In this document: piece by piece, positions 1 to 8,214 of the stretch
Numbering within the stretch: position 1 is the first letter of the stretch
Layout of the letters: every line of letters starts with the position of its first letter
Notes under the pieces: model-generated
Seen by the model: only the letters and a program-made list of their open reading frames with translations
Told to the model about the DNA's origin: nothing
The model's database searches: none
Source: Pigoraptor vietnamica
Lineage: Eukaryota; Opisthokonta; Filasterea
Length of the DNA stretch: 21,536 nt
NCBI GenBank assembly: GCA_943704525.1
Contig: CALSCQ010001724.1
Coordinates: forward strand, 1 to 21,536
Direction of reading: 5' to 3'
Position numbers and translations under genes: made by a program

Positions 1-89
<89 letters not shown>

Positions 90-336
90 GCACACAGACG
101 CACACAAACACACACGCACGCACACACGCACACACACACACATCCCCCCAACACACACACGCACACGCACATGCACACGCACGCAGACGCACACACACGC
201 GCGCACACACACACTACACCCACACACACACGCACACAGACGCACACAAACACACACGCACGCACACACGCACACACGCACACGCGCGCGCACACGCACA
301 CACGCACACGCGCGCGCACACGCACACACACACGCG
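1..336. repeat. (CA)43 microsatellite and degenerate CACACG repeat
   Basis: Bases 1-86 are uninterrupted CA dinucleotides. They then decay into CACACG/CACGCG variants up to about 336. The tract lies inside an intron of the FATP-like gene, where it reads as TG on the coding strand. A long Thr/His-type open frame across it is only a product of the repeat. Confidence 0.95.
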
Positions 337-1094
337 CGTACGCGCAATACGCAGCAGACACCCACCACCCTGTTGACTTTGGCGTTCAGCTGGGCGAATG
401 TGTACGACTGACCCTCGAATATCAGAGCGACCTACGGGAGGAAAGGAGAGTTCAAGTCATGAAGTGGTCAGTGGGCAGAGACACGGGACCGCGTGACCGC
501 AACGTTAACACTGAACAACAGACACGCATTAAAGGCGAGCTGAAGCTAGTCCAGTACCGTCCCAAATGTTATAGGGTCACGCCACGCACGCACACACACG
601 CACACGCATGCACAGACGCCCACGCACGCACGCACACACGCGCGCGCGCACACACACACACCTTGTCGGGCGTCTCGGCCACTCGCTCCTCCCACATGCG
701 CACAATGTTGAACTTGGGGTTCTCCTGCCGAAGGTACTTGTCCGCGAGACGCTTCACGCCGATGAGGGCGCGAAGAAAGCGGAGGTCGCGTGCGAGACCG
801 GGATAGTACCGCCTGTTACGCGCGCGCAAAGTTACAGGGAATTCGTCAGATGCGCGTGGCCATCAACGACGCTGTGTGCACAGCAGGCGCGCGGTCGCAT
901 GCACGTGTGTTCACGTGAAATGTTGTACAGTGTGTGTGTCCGTGTGTGGGAATGAAGTTTACGTTGTATCGTCACACGAACACCCAATGTTATTACGTTG
1001 CAGTCATGCAGGCCCACCTGACGAGCAGAACAGTCGCCGCACACACCGCCGCCGCCGTAGCGGCATACGGCAGTGCCGCCGAGAGGCCGTTCAT
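1..1094 (-). CDS. Fatty-acid transport protein / very-long-chain acyl-CoA synthetase (SLC27-type), 5' part only
   Basis: Three exons are visible on the minus strand: 1094-1018, 812-662 and 431 to about 366. The phases fit (77+151 bases = 76 codons), and the gene continues through a CA-rich intron past the left edge. Residues 1-25 ([20 protein letters not shown], then TVLLV) form a hydrophobic signal anchor. Next comes [19 protein letters not shown], typical of the start of FATP proteins, then [12 protein letters not shown] joined to [20 protein letters not shown], the opening of the AMP-binding fold. Known family role: membrane-bound activation of long or very long fatty acids to acyl-CoA, coupled to uptake. 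The ATP-binding and hinge motifs lie outside the window, so activity cannot be judged. Donors are GTGGGC (exon 1) and GTGTGT (exon 2, running straight into a TG repeat). The end of exon 3 is uncertain by 3 bases (GTGGTG or GTGGGT). A plain acyl-CoA ligase is the alternative, but the N-terminal anchor favours FATP. Confidence 0.82.
583..660. repeat. CA/CG-rich microsatellite at the donor end of FATP intron 2
   Basis: This tract follows the coding-strand donor directly (AAG then GTGTGTGTGTG). The first bases of the intron are therefore themselves part of the dinucleotide repeat. Confidence 0.85.
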
Positions 1095-1718
1095 TCTGCT
1101 TTAGTCTTCTCTGCGAGTGTTGGCCGTGTAAGAGAGCGGGTAATATAGATGCGTGGGAGGGCGACTGTGTGCGGAAAAACTAGTCAACGAAATTCTGTGT
1201 GTGTTTGCGACGCAGAAGGCACTCAATTCACCCACCTCTTCTGGAACAGCGCAAAGACGCAGTGCAAACACGGAGAGAGAGTCGAAAGAGGAGAGGAAAC
1301 AGAGAAGAGCACGGAGGAGAGGGGAGGTTCAACCCTATTCACGGGTGGGCATTCTGACAGTTGTGCGCAGACTGTCCGCGGACACGTGCACTCATAGGTA
1401 ACAAGACAGCCAGGTCAAAGATTCACGCACTTCCACTCAGTTACATACGCACGCACGCAAACCCAAAAACACACACAGAGACCCACACACGAGCGCACAT
1501 GCACATACAAGCGCACGTAAACACGCGCACGCTCACGCATTATGCAGTCCAGTGCGAAGGTCAAAGATAACGCATACACTTGAAACAACCGTTCTCTGAA
1601 GTCACGCACATACGCACACACACATGCACACACACACACACAACATCTTTCAGCCAAAATGCATTAAGGAAAAAAAAAGTATTCATTCAAATCTTAAGTC
1701 CTATACCGCCGCCCATTC
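1095..1718. other. Spacer between the FATP-like gene and the Mint-like gene (both minus)
   Basis: No supported exon. It should hold the FATP promoter/5' UTR near 1095-1300 and the 3' end of the Mint-like gene near 1650-1718, including an A-run at 1670-1678. Degenerate CA microsatellite patches lie at about 1440-1646. I see no clear TATA box and no AATAAA signal. Open frames here are low-complexity shadows. Confidence 0.6.
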
Positions 1719-4589
1719 TCAGCGGTGCGAGCTCGTGACGAGCACGCGGTAGAGCTGCGTCTGCATGAGGCGTATGTGCACCGCCCCAATCGCGGCCTTC
1801 AGCACAGACACAATCGCGTCGTGTCCATAGCCAACGACGCTCTTCCCGTTCACCTCGATAATCCGATAGCCGATGCACAGCCCCGCCTTATCCGCGAGCC
1901 CTCCTTTGTCGACGCCGGTCACTTCCCCCTCGTACACGTCGAAACCGAGGCGCTGCCCAGCGTCGCGCGTAAACTCAATCTCGATGATCGCCTCTGTCGG
2001 GACGTACTGCACCGTCACCTCGCAGCCCGCAGACACGGCGTTGATCAGCGTGATGGTGTCCTCGAACGGCTTCCCGACGACAGACGTGCCGTTCACAGTC
2101 AAGATCTGGTCGCCGACCGACAGGCCGCCGCAACGCGCGGTGGGGCTGCCGGGGTACACATGGCTGACAAAAATGCCGGGGACGGGCGCAGAGGGCCCGC
2201 TGAGCATGACCATGAAACCGAGCCGCTCGTTCTGCTTCTTGCGAATGACGAGCGTCTTGATGTTGCCGCTGTCGGCGAACGCGAGGAGGTTCTCGTGCGA
2301 CAGCTTCTTCTGTTGTCGCGCGGTTTCGTACGGCGTCGTCGGCGTACCGGACGAGCTCACAGACGATCGCTTTGGAGTCGACGTCGATGACCGCGGGGTG
2401 CCGTCCTGCGCAGCCGCAGCCGAGGCATCGGCGGGCCCGTCGCCCTTGCTCGGGCTCTGTTGTCCGCCGTTCGCCGCAAGGTCGACGTCCTGTTACAACG
2501 AGAAAATGTGAGCTGGTTGTATCATATTTCTCACGCATACTTGTGTGTATGAGCAAGAGCGCGTGCGTGTTCGTGAAATGTACGGATGAACTGCTCGTTT
2601 GTGCGAGCATGCCATTGACACACGCGCAGCTTTGTGAGCAAGAGAAACGGGCGCGACGGAAATCCCACCTGGAAGTCTGTGTCCTCGGCAATTGCATTGT
2701 CCTTTTTGAACTTGCGATAGGCGACCTCAAAGGCCTGGCCGAGTGTGATCGCGATGCGCTCAGCCTGCGGATGGGGGTGAGGGTTAGCACGCAGGCATAT
2801 ACTCACACACATGGAGGTGCACACACTAAAAAACACATGTTCGTGCGGATGGGTGAAAGTAGGCACATACGCACGCGCCAGCACACGCCACAACATACAC
2901 ACATTCGACCAAGCACGCGTTCACGCACGCGTCCGCGCAAACACCACACTACACACACAATCACAAGCACGCCATGGTCATCCACATTTCAAACGAGAAC
3001 AGGCGCATTGCACTGCAAACGAACCGCGTCGGGCGACTCGAACACGAGGACCTCGTGCTTGCCCGAGAAGGGCTCCTTCGCCAGAAAGCCGACGTTCGTG
3101 CCGACCTCGCTCACAAAGAGAATGCGGTGGATGGCGTGCTTGAACGCCACTTTCTGCGCAATAAAGTGCGAGGACAGTGTGAACAGTGCGTCCCGGGTCC
3201 TAAAACCATAAACGCGAGAACGATCGAAAACGCTTCGTGTGCGCAACTCTCACACCGTCCAGACTGCGCGATATCCGGACTCACCTTCGTGGCAATGTCG
3301 ATAACGCGCGTTCCGTTAACCGACACGCACAGGGTCACAGGCGACGACTCTTGCTGTCCCTCCTGCATCGACACGCGTCACGTAAGCACTTGCGAGCGCT
3401 TGAGAGCTGGTGGGAGACAGCGACAGAGACACGTGCGCAGAGGCGAGGAGCTTCCCCCTAGACGACACACACGAAGACAGCATGTGACAGCCGGGAGTGA
3501 GGGACAGTCGCACCTTGAGCTTCGCGATGGCTTCCTTAATGGTGGCGATGCCGCGTGGGCGCTCCACTTCCTCGCGGCCGACAAGCTGTTTTGGAGGAGA
3601 GGAATGAATAGTTGGCCAATCATACGCTCAGATGACGACAAGCACACGCACGCACAAACTTTGTGCGCTCGTATAACAGCCACTCGCGCAAAATAAATTA
3701 ACGACAACGGACAAAACGCACGCTCGTATAACAGCCACTCGCGCAAAATAAATTAACGAGAACGCACACAACACACAAGAATTCCCGCACGCACCGTGAG
3801 ATCGAACTTGATGCCCTCGCCAATGAAGTCCTCCGGCGCGTGCAGCCACGCCTTCTTCTTGCCATCGGCCGCTGCAAACGCCAACGAAACATCCACAGTG
3901 AGCACGTGCGTCGCGGCCGACAATTCCTTCTCCCACATTCACACCGCACAGTCATGAGAGTGAGTACACTCCTCTCCCGCGCACGCTGCCATATGACGCA
4001 CCAAGATAACACCACGATAACACTCATTTCGCACTCCTGCTCACATACCAGGCTCGTTCCGCCCCACAAAGTCGGCAAACGAGTGCGATCGCGCGCGCTT
4101 GGCATCAATCGTCGACGTCAACGACGCCGTCGAGGCACGTGACGCGGACCGCTCGGGCGCTGCATCCCCCTCGGCCGCCTTCTCTGTCGTCTCCGTCGCA
4201 GCCGCTTCCGCGACGCCGTTCGTGACGGCCGCGCCTGTGGAATCCCGCGACCCCTTGCCGAGGTCAATCTCCTTCAAGGACTGCGCGAGATCGCCCGCCT
4301 GCGCCGACGACGCAAGCGAGTTCGACACGGATCCGTCGTCCTCCGTCGCGGGAATGACGTGCGCGCCCGCAGAAGTCGGGGACGCGATCGCTGCGGCTGT
4401 GGTCACGTCGGCACTGACGACGCTCGCGCGCGGGGATGCGCCTTCATCAGCGCCTTGCCCAGAGGGCACTTCGGCCGCGGGAGGCGTGGAAGTGGTCGGC
4501 GCGTCGGTCTCTGTGTTGGGCGCATCTGCCTCGGGTTCCTTGACAGCGACGTCGACGTCACTGACGGCGACGGGCTCTGCCGACTCCAT
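1719..4589 (-). CDS. Mint/X11-like adaptor: PTB domain followed by two PDZ domains
   Basis: Seven exons on the minus strand: 4589-4049, 3871-3795, 3585-3514, 3362-3285, 3153-3025, 2764-2669, 2489-1719. They total 588 codons with the stop (587 aa). Residues 1-180 are an acidic Ala/Thr/Ser-rich, probably disordered region. Residues about 185-331 form a PTB fold, from WLHAPEDFIGEGIKFDLT through VTLCVSVNGTRVIDIATK and the FES-DA/GQAFEVAYRKF helix typical of APBA proteins. After a linker come PDZ1 (about 410-495, loop RLGFMV) and PDZ2 (about 498-575, loop RLGFDV, then IGYRIIEVNGKSVVG and LYRVL near the C-terminus). PTB-PDZ-PDZ order is the hallmark of the X11/Mint family, which in animals couples NPxY-bearing receptors such as APP to trafficking machinery. 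Exon 1 has a GTATGT donor and exon 6 a GCTAACC branch site. The weakest splice is the GTTCGT donor after exon 5. The Munc18-binding and CASK-binding regions of animal Mints are not recognisable. The start at 4589 opens the compositionally coding region; an in-frame ATG at 4829 lies in low-complexity DNA. Confidence 0.85.
2783..2965. repeat. Degenerate CA-rich tract in Mint-like intron 5
   Basis: Short CACACA/CACGCA patches fill the intron between 2765 and 3024. It reads TG-rich on the coding strand and is followed by the branch site and acceptor of exon 6. Confidence 0.7.
3666..3759. repeat. Identical 39-bp tandem duplication in Mint-like intron 2
   Basis: Bases 3666-3704 and 3721-3759 are the same 39-base string (starting CGCTCGTATAACAGCC), with a period of 55. 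Both copies include an AT-rich core, AAAATAAATTAACGA. They lie in the intron between exon 2 (ends 3795) and exon 3 (begins 3585). Confidence 0.95.
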
Positions 4590-5129
4590 GACTCTTGTGA
4601 TAAACCCAGCACGACGCGCGTACAAGCGAAAGTAAAGTTGCGCCCCTCTTTGAAGTAAAGGAGAGTATGAGAGAGGGAAGGGAGGCAATGGAAAAGTAGA
4701 GCTCGAAGCTTTGGATTTGGAGTGTGAGTGTGTGAGTAAATGGGTTAGAGAGGTCGTGTGCGCGTGCGTGTGGAACGCCGGAATGCAGTTGCGAGGTATG
4801 CCCAGCGTGAGTGTGTGGGTGCTGTCCAAGTGTCAAACATTCCTTAAATAGATACAAATCCCAACTTTATATACCTAATATGTCTTGTAAGATACATATT
4901 AGACTTATAAAGCAATATAATTCGTCGATATATTTATTTACGGAATTATGTTAGTAGATAATTTCTTTATATGGAATAATGGCTTTTTGTGGTTGATCCC
5001 AGGCTTATCAACGTCATGTGCGCCTGTGATGAGTGTGCCTTTATACCGGGTGCGTCCCGAGATTGTCTGCGAACCGACTCTCTCTTTCTCTCCCCTTTCT
5101 CTCTCGCCTTTCATTCCCGCCGTTAAAGA
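4590..5129. promoter_or_regulatory. Divergent promoter region with an AT-rich island (about 4845-4990)
   Basis: This spacer separates the starts of the Mint-like gene (minus) and the mtSSB gene (plus). The island at about 4845-4990 is strongly AT-rich against GC-rich surroundings. TATA-like strings occur for both directions: CTTTATATA at 4865-4873 reads TATATAAAG on the minus strand, and TTATAAAG occurs at about 4905-4912 on the plus strand. A perfect 9-bp inverted repeat (4875-4883 with 4894-4902) lies between them. Bases 5080-5115 are a CT-rich tract just ahead of the mtSSB start. No coding sequence is supported. The promoter role is inferred from position and composition. Confidence 0.6.
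4875..4902. repeat. Perfect 9-bp inverted repeat with a 10-base loop
   Basis: CTAATATGT (4875-4883) is followed after CTTGTAAGAT by ACATATTAG (4894-4902). It lies in the middle of the AT-rich divergent promoter. It could be a binding site for a dimeric factor, or chance in AT-rich DNA. Confidence 0.75.
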
Positions 5130-6453
5130 ATGCTCGCGACTCGCCTCGCTCGGGTATGTGCTGTGTCTGGTGCAATCTAACTTCGCTTCGTGCGGGGCCG
5201 TTACAGTTCTGATGTCGTTGCGCTTATCTGCCAGTCCGCGCGCCCGCTCGTCCGCGGCTATGCTGAAGCTGCGGCTGCTGCTGCGACGGCCACGAAGAGG
5301 GTCCCCAGCCTCAACAGCGTGACGAAGGATGCCGATCCCAGCGGGAGGGGTGGGAGAGTGTGGACATGCGCCCTGCGTCGTTGACCCGAGGCAGTAGCAG
5401 CAACTCATGAATTTCCCGTTTTTTCTTATTTTCACGTGGCGATCGAGCAGCGCCCCAGCACATGAACAAGGTGACACTAATGGGGTACGTCGCCACCGAG
5501 CCCAAGAAGATCAGCGACACGCTCTTCCGCATGCGCATCGGGACGTCCATCCAATACACGGACAGTGAGTGGCAGGGCATCGCAAGCGCTACGTCGTGCC
5601 TTGATGGTCGCTGTTATGTGCCGTGTCCTTGTGTTCCTGTCAGTCTTGTGGATATGTTGACGTCCATGGATTCGACGAAACTCTTGAATAGTCTTTAAGC
5701 ATCCGTCGTTGTCATTAACAGTGGATAGTGAGCATTCCGTCTCTCATGGCCCTTTTCGTGCGTGTCTCCCCCGTTGTCTTCGTCCGCTGCAGAGGCTTCG
5801 AACAAGCCGAAGGTCAAGACGCAGTACCACAATGTCACGCTCTCCGGCAATTTCGAGAAGCTGGCCGAGTCCCTTCGCGTCGGTTCGCAGTTGAACCTCG
5901 AGGGTTCTCTGGAGTACTCGGCGTACGAGAAGAACGGACAGCACGTTGAGACGAGCAATGTCGTCGTGCGGAACTATGGTGAGTGTGCCGTTGTCGCTTA
6001 TATGCGCGTACTCACCGGCACGAGTGTGGCCGTTGTCGCTCGATATGCGCGTACTCTCCGGCACTCTCTCTCCTCACTTCAGTCGATGGGGGTTCCATTC
6101 CCATAATATGACGGCCACGAACTGGTCTTTCCCTCACCACTTCCGTAGCCCATCGCATCCTGTTACTTCCCTCTTCTCCTTGTTGTCGCGCTCTGTCCCC
6201 GTGAGCGTGTGGTCGATGGCTGCATGTGTATGAATTTTACGCTGATCGGACATCTTCCTTGTCTTGAGCTGCGTCGTTTTTCGCGTTGAATGCATCCGAC
6301 TTTTTCTTTTTGTGTGTGTGTGTGTGCGCGCGCGCGCTGATGGACAGTCATCGTGAGGGTGTTCACACTGTTGCGCTCGTTTCTCCCTCCGCAGAGGACC
6401 TGCGCGTGACCAAGTGGGCTCCAAACCCCAACGCCAGCAAGCCCGCCGCTTAA
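5130..6453 (+). CDS. SSBP1: Mitochondrial single-stranded-DNA-binding protein (OB fold)
   Basis: Five exons: 5130-5153, 5235-5318, 5459-5564, 5793-5978, 6395-6453, giving 152 aa, close to the usual length of mtSSB. Residues 1-36 (MLATRLAR, then SARPLVRGYAEAAAAAATAT and basic residues) are Arg/Ala-rich without acidic clusters, as in a mitochondrial presequence. The OB fold starts at MNKVTLMGYVATEPKK and continues with FRMRIGTSIQYTD, YHNVTLSGNFEKLAESLRVG, SQLNLEGSLEYSAYEKNGQ and VVVRNYEDLRVTKW. Known role: coats single-stranded mitochondrial DNA as a tetramer during replication. Intron 1 has a GTATGT donor and CTAAC branch; introns 3 and 4 have GTGAGT donors. The intron 2 donor (GTGACG) is the weakest. 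An acceptor at 5206 for intron 1 would meet a stop at once, which fixes 5235. Introns and presequence exclude a bacterial contaminant. Confidence 0.88.
5981..6064 (+). repeat. Imperfect tandem duplication at the donor end of mtSSB intron 4
   Basis: Copy 1 (5981-6021) and copy 2 (6022-6064) share GAGTGTG(G)CCGTTGTCGCT, then ATATGCGCGTACTC and CCGGCAC, with a few substitutions and a 2-base difference. Copy 1 carries the tail of the GTGAGT donor at 5979. In copy 2 the matching bases read CGAGTG, so the donor is not duplicated intact. Confidence 0.85.
6311..6338. repeat. (TG)n(CG)n microsatellite in mtSSB intron 4
   Basis: TG dinucleotides at about 6311-6326 pass directly into CG dinucleotides to about 6338. 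This alternating purine-pyrimidine stretch lies 60 bases ahead of the last acceptor. Confidence 0.9.
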
Positions 6454-7212
6454 GTCAAACGCCGCGCATTGTTGGTCGCTTCCACCTCTTCGCTCCCTTT
6501 TGGCCGTTATTATGTGCGAAAGAAAGCATCACGGTTGTCAATACTGGGTCATGCTGTAACAGATGTATAGTACTGGTCCATGCTGTTGTAACTGATGTAC
6601 CCTTAGCGAACACATACATTCACACACAAGCAGAGGTACTCACGCACGCGCATAAGACAGGCACGTACACATTATTGTGTACGGCGCGCGTGGGCACATG
6701 CATTAACGCACGAGAAAATACCGCACGAGACACAAACATCCAGTACGATGCTAACTCCCACCTATCGCGGAATCATAACTCCCACCCCAACCCACAACGA
6801 ACATCAGCTTCCACGGACACGGTGTGCCGGACAGGCGGTGCCGTTCTGTGTTTTGGTGTGCGCGCGCTTTGTCACACTCGCACACACGCACACACACGCT
6901 CACGAACGTGCATGCGCACACACACACACCACGCACGCACATGCAATGCGCTCTTCACCCTTCCTGCGCTGCTCTCCCTCTTGCCTCGATCTCTTATTGT
7001 GCGTGCGTTTTTCTCTCCCGAACACCTTGCAGACACGCCCTTCACAACATAACTATTTCTCATCGCGTGTTGGTTTGCGTCCGCCCCATATTTCGTCTTG
7101 TCCAAAAGGCGTCGCTTTGCATTCCCTCAGAGTGCTGAAAGGCTTTGGTGAGAAGAGAGAGCGGCGGTCGCGCAGAGTAGCGCGATCTGCCCCTCCTTTC
7201 CCTCCTTGCAGC
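6454..7212. other. Spacer between mtSSB and the MFS transporter
   Basis: It should contain the mtSSB 3' UTR and the MFS promoter/5' UTR. A roughly 30-base imperfect direct repeat occurs at 6542-6568 and 6571-6600. Degenerate CA-rich patches fill about 6603-6945. A pyrimidine tract and CAG sit two bases before the MFS start (7205-7212), so a 5'-UTR intron acceptor is possible. An ATG at 6748 is in frame with the transporter but would add only low-complexity repeat sequence. No other gene is seen. Confidence 0.55.
6542..6600 (+). repeat. Imperfect direct repeat downstream of mtSSB
   Basis: TACTGGGTCATGCTG-TAACAGATGTA (from 6542) recurs as TACTGGTCCATGCTG with TTGTAACTGATGTA (from 6571). It lies within 150 bases of the mtSSB stop, probably in the 3' UTR. 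Confidence 0.7.
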
Positions 7213-8132
7213 ATGATGGAGTCCGCGGTGGGCGGTTCCGCCCTTCTCTCGCGGCCGATCGAGGGCGGAAACGAACCCGCGCCGCTCGTGGAGAGCCAAG
7301 CATTTGAGAAGCCGCGCTCTATTTCTGGCAGAGATGCGCGTGCGGAGGCGTCGCATGTTCCCGTCACGACCCCTCCGTCGGTGCCTGGCGCGCACGAAAC
7401 GCCGTCCACGCACGTTGAAGAGGGCAAGGGTGGGGATGACGACATAACGGACGTGACGCCAGAGGAACTGCGTCGGCGCAGGCAGTGCTTTGGCGCGCTG
7501 TTCGTGATGGTAGCACTGCTCAACTACGACTCTGGCGCGATCCCGTCGACGCTGACGCAGCTGAGCGACCACTTTAAGCTCGGCTTCTCCGAACAGGGCC
7601 TCGTCGGGTCGCTCGTGTACATTGGCCTCAGCATCACGAGCCTTTTTGCGGGTGTGTGCCTTTGCATTTGTGTGTCGTGCGTGCGTGCTTGCGCGCTCGT
7701 GTTTGTGTGCGTGCAATGCTCGTGAGTGTTGTGTGCGTGCATGTTTATGTGTGCGTTTGTGTGCGTGCATGCCACACTGTGTTTGTTATTTAACGCGTTT
7801 TTATTTGTTGTACTCATTCTTGGTCACGTGCCTTGGATCTCCGCCCTCCCGCGGTCTCACTCACGCCCGCACGCACGCAGGCTATCTCTTCCAGCGCTTT
7901 GACGTGAAGCCCCTCCTCCTCGTGAGCATGGTCTTCTGCGTGGGATTCGACGTCATGTTTGCCTTTGCGCCGAACAAGATCTCCATCTTCGCCGCACGCG
8001 TCGGTGTCGGTCTCTCTCAGGCGCTCATCATTATCTTCACGCCCGTGTGGGTCGACGAATTTGCGCCCGCCGCCCGACGCACCATGTGGATGTCGATTAT
8101 TCAGGTGAGACTGCAAGATATGTCTGTGTGTG

Positions 8133-8214
<82 letters not shown>

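Noticed and set aside
1-86. Telomere or CRISPR-like repeat at the left edge
   Set aside because: A dinucleotide run without spacers or telomere-type hexamers; it lies in an intron of a gene that continues outside the window.
171-806. Long Thr/His/Arg-rich open frame on the plus strand
   Set aside because: It is generated by CACACG microsatellites and runs antisense to FATP exons; no domain signature.
3154-3210. Extending Mint-like exon 5 upstream to include TRDALFTLSSHFIAQ
   Set aside because: The acceptor TTTTAG at 3198 gives the wrong phase. The acceptor GCGCAG just before 3153 gives the right phase and a gap-free PTB alignment.
4590-4829. Upstream in-frame ATG at 4829 as the Mint-like start
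   Set aside because: The added residues are Ser/His/Thr low-complexity and reach into the promoter; MESAEP at 4589 begins the coding-like composition.
5462-5464. ATG at 5462 as the mtSSB start
   Set aside because: It would begin at the OB fold without a presequence; two upstream exons join in phase and supply an Arg/Ala-rich targeting peptide.
5130-6453. SSB gene as bacterial contamination or recent transfer
   Set aside because: Four introns, a mitochondrial presequence and local base composition fit a resident nuclear gene.
6748-7212. N-terminal extension of the transporter from ATG 6748
   Set aside because: The extension is repeat-derived (HTHTHAHE type); MMESAVGG at 7213 follows a normal 5'-UTR-like context.
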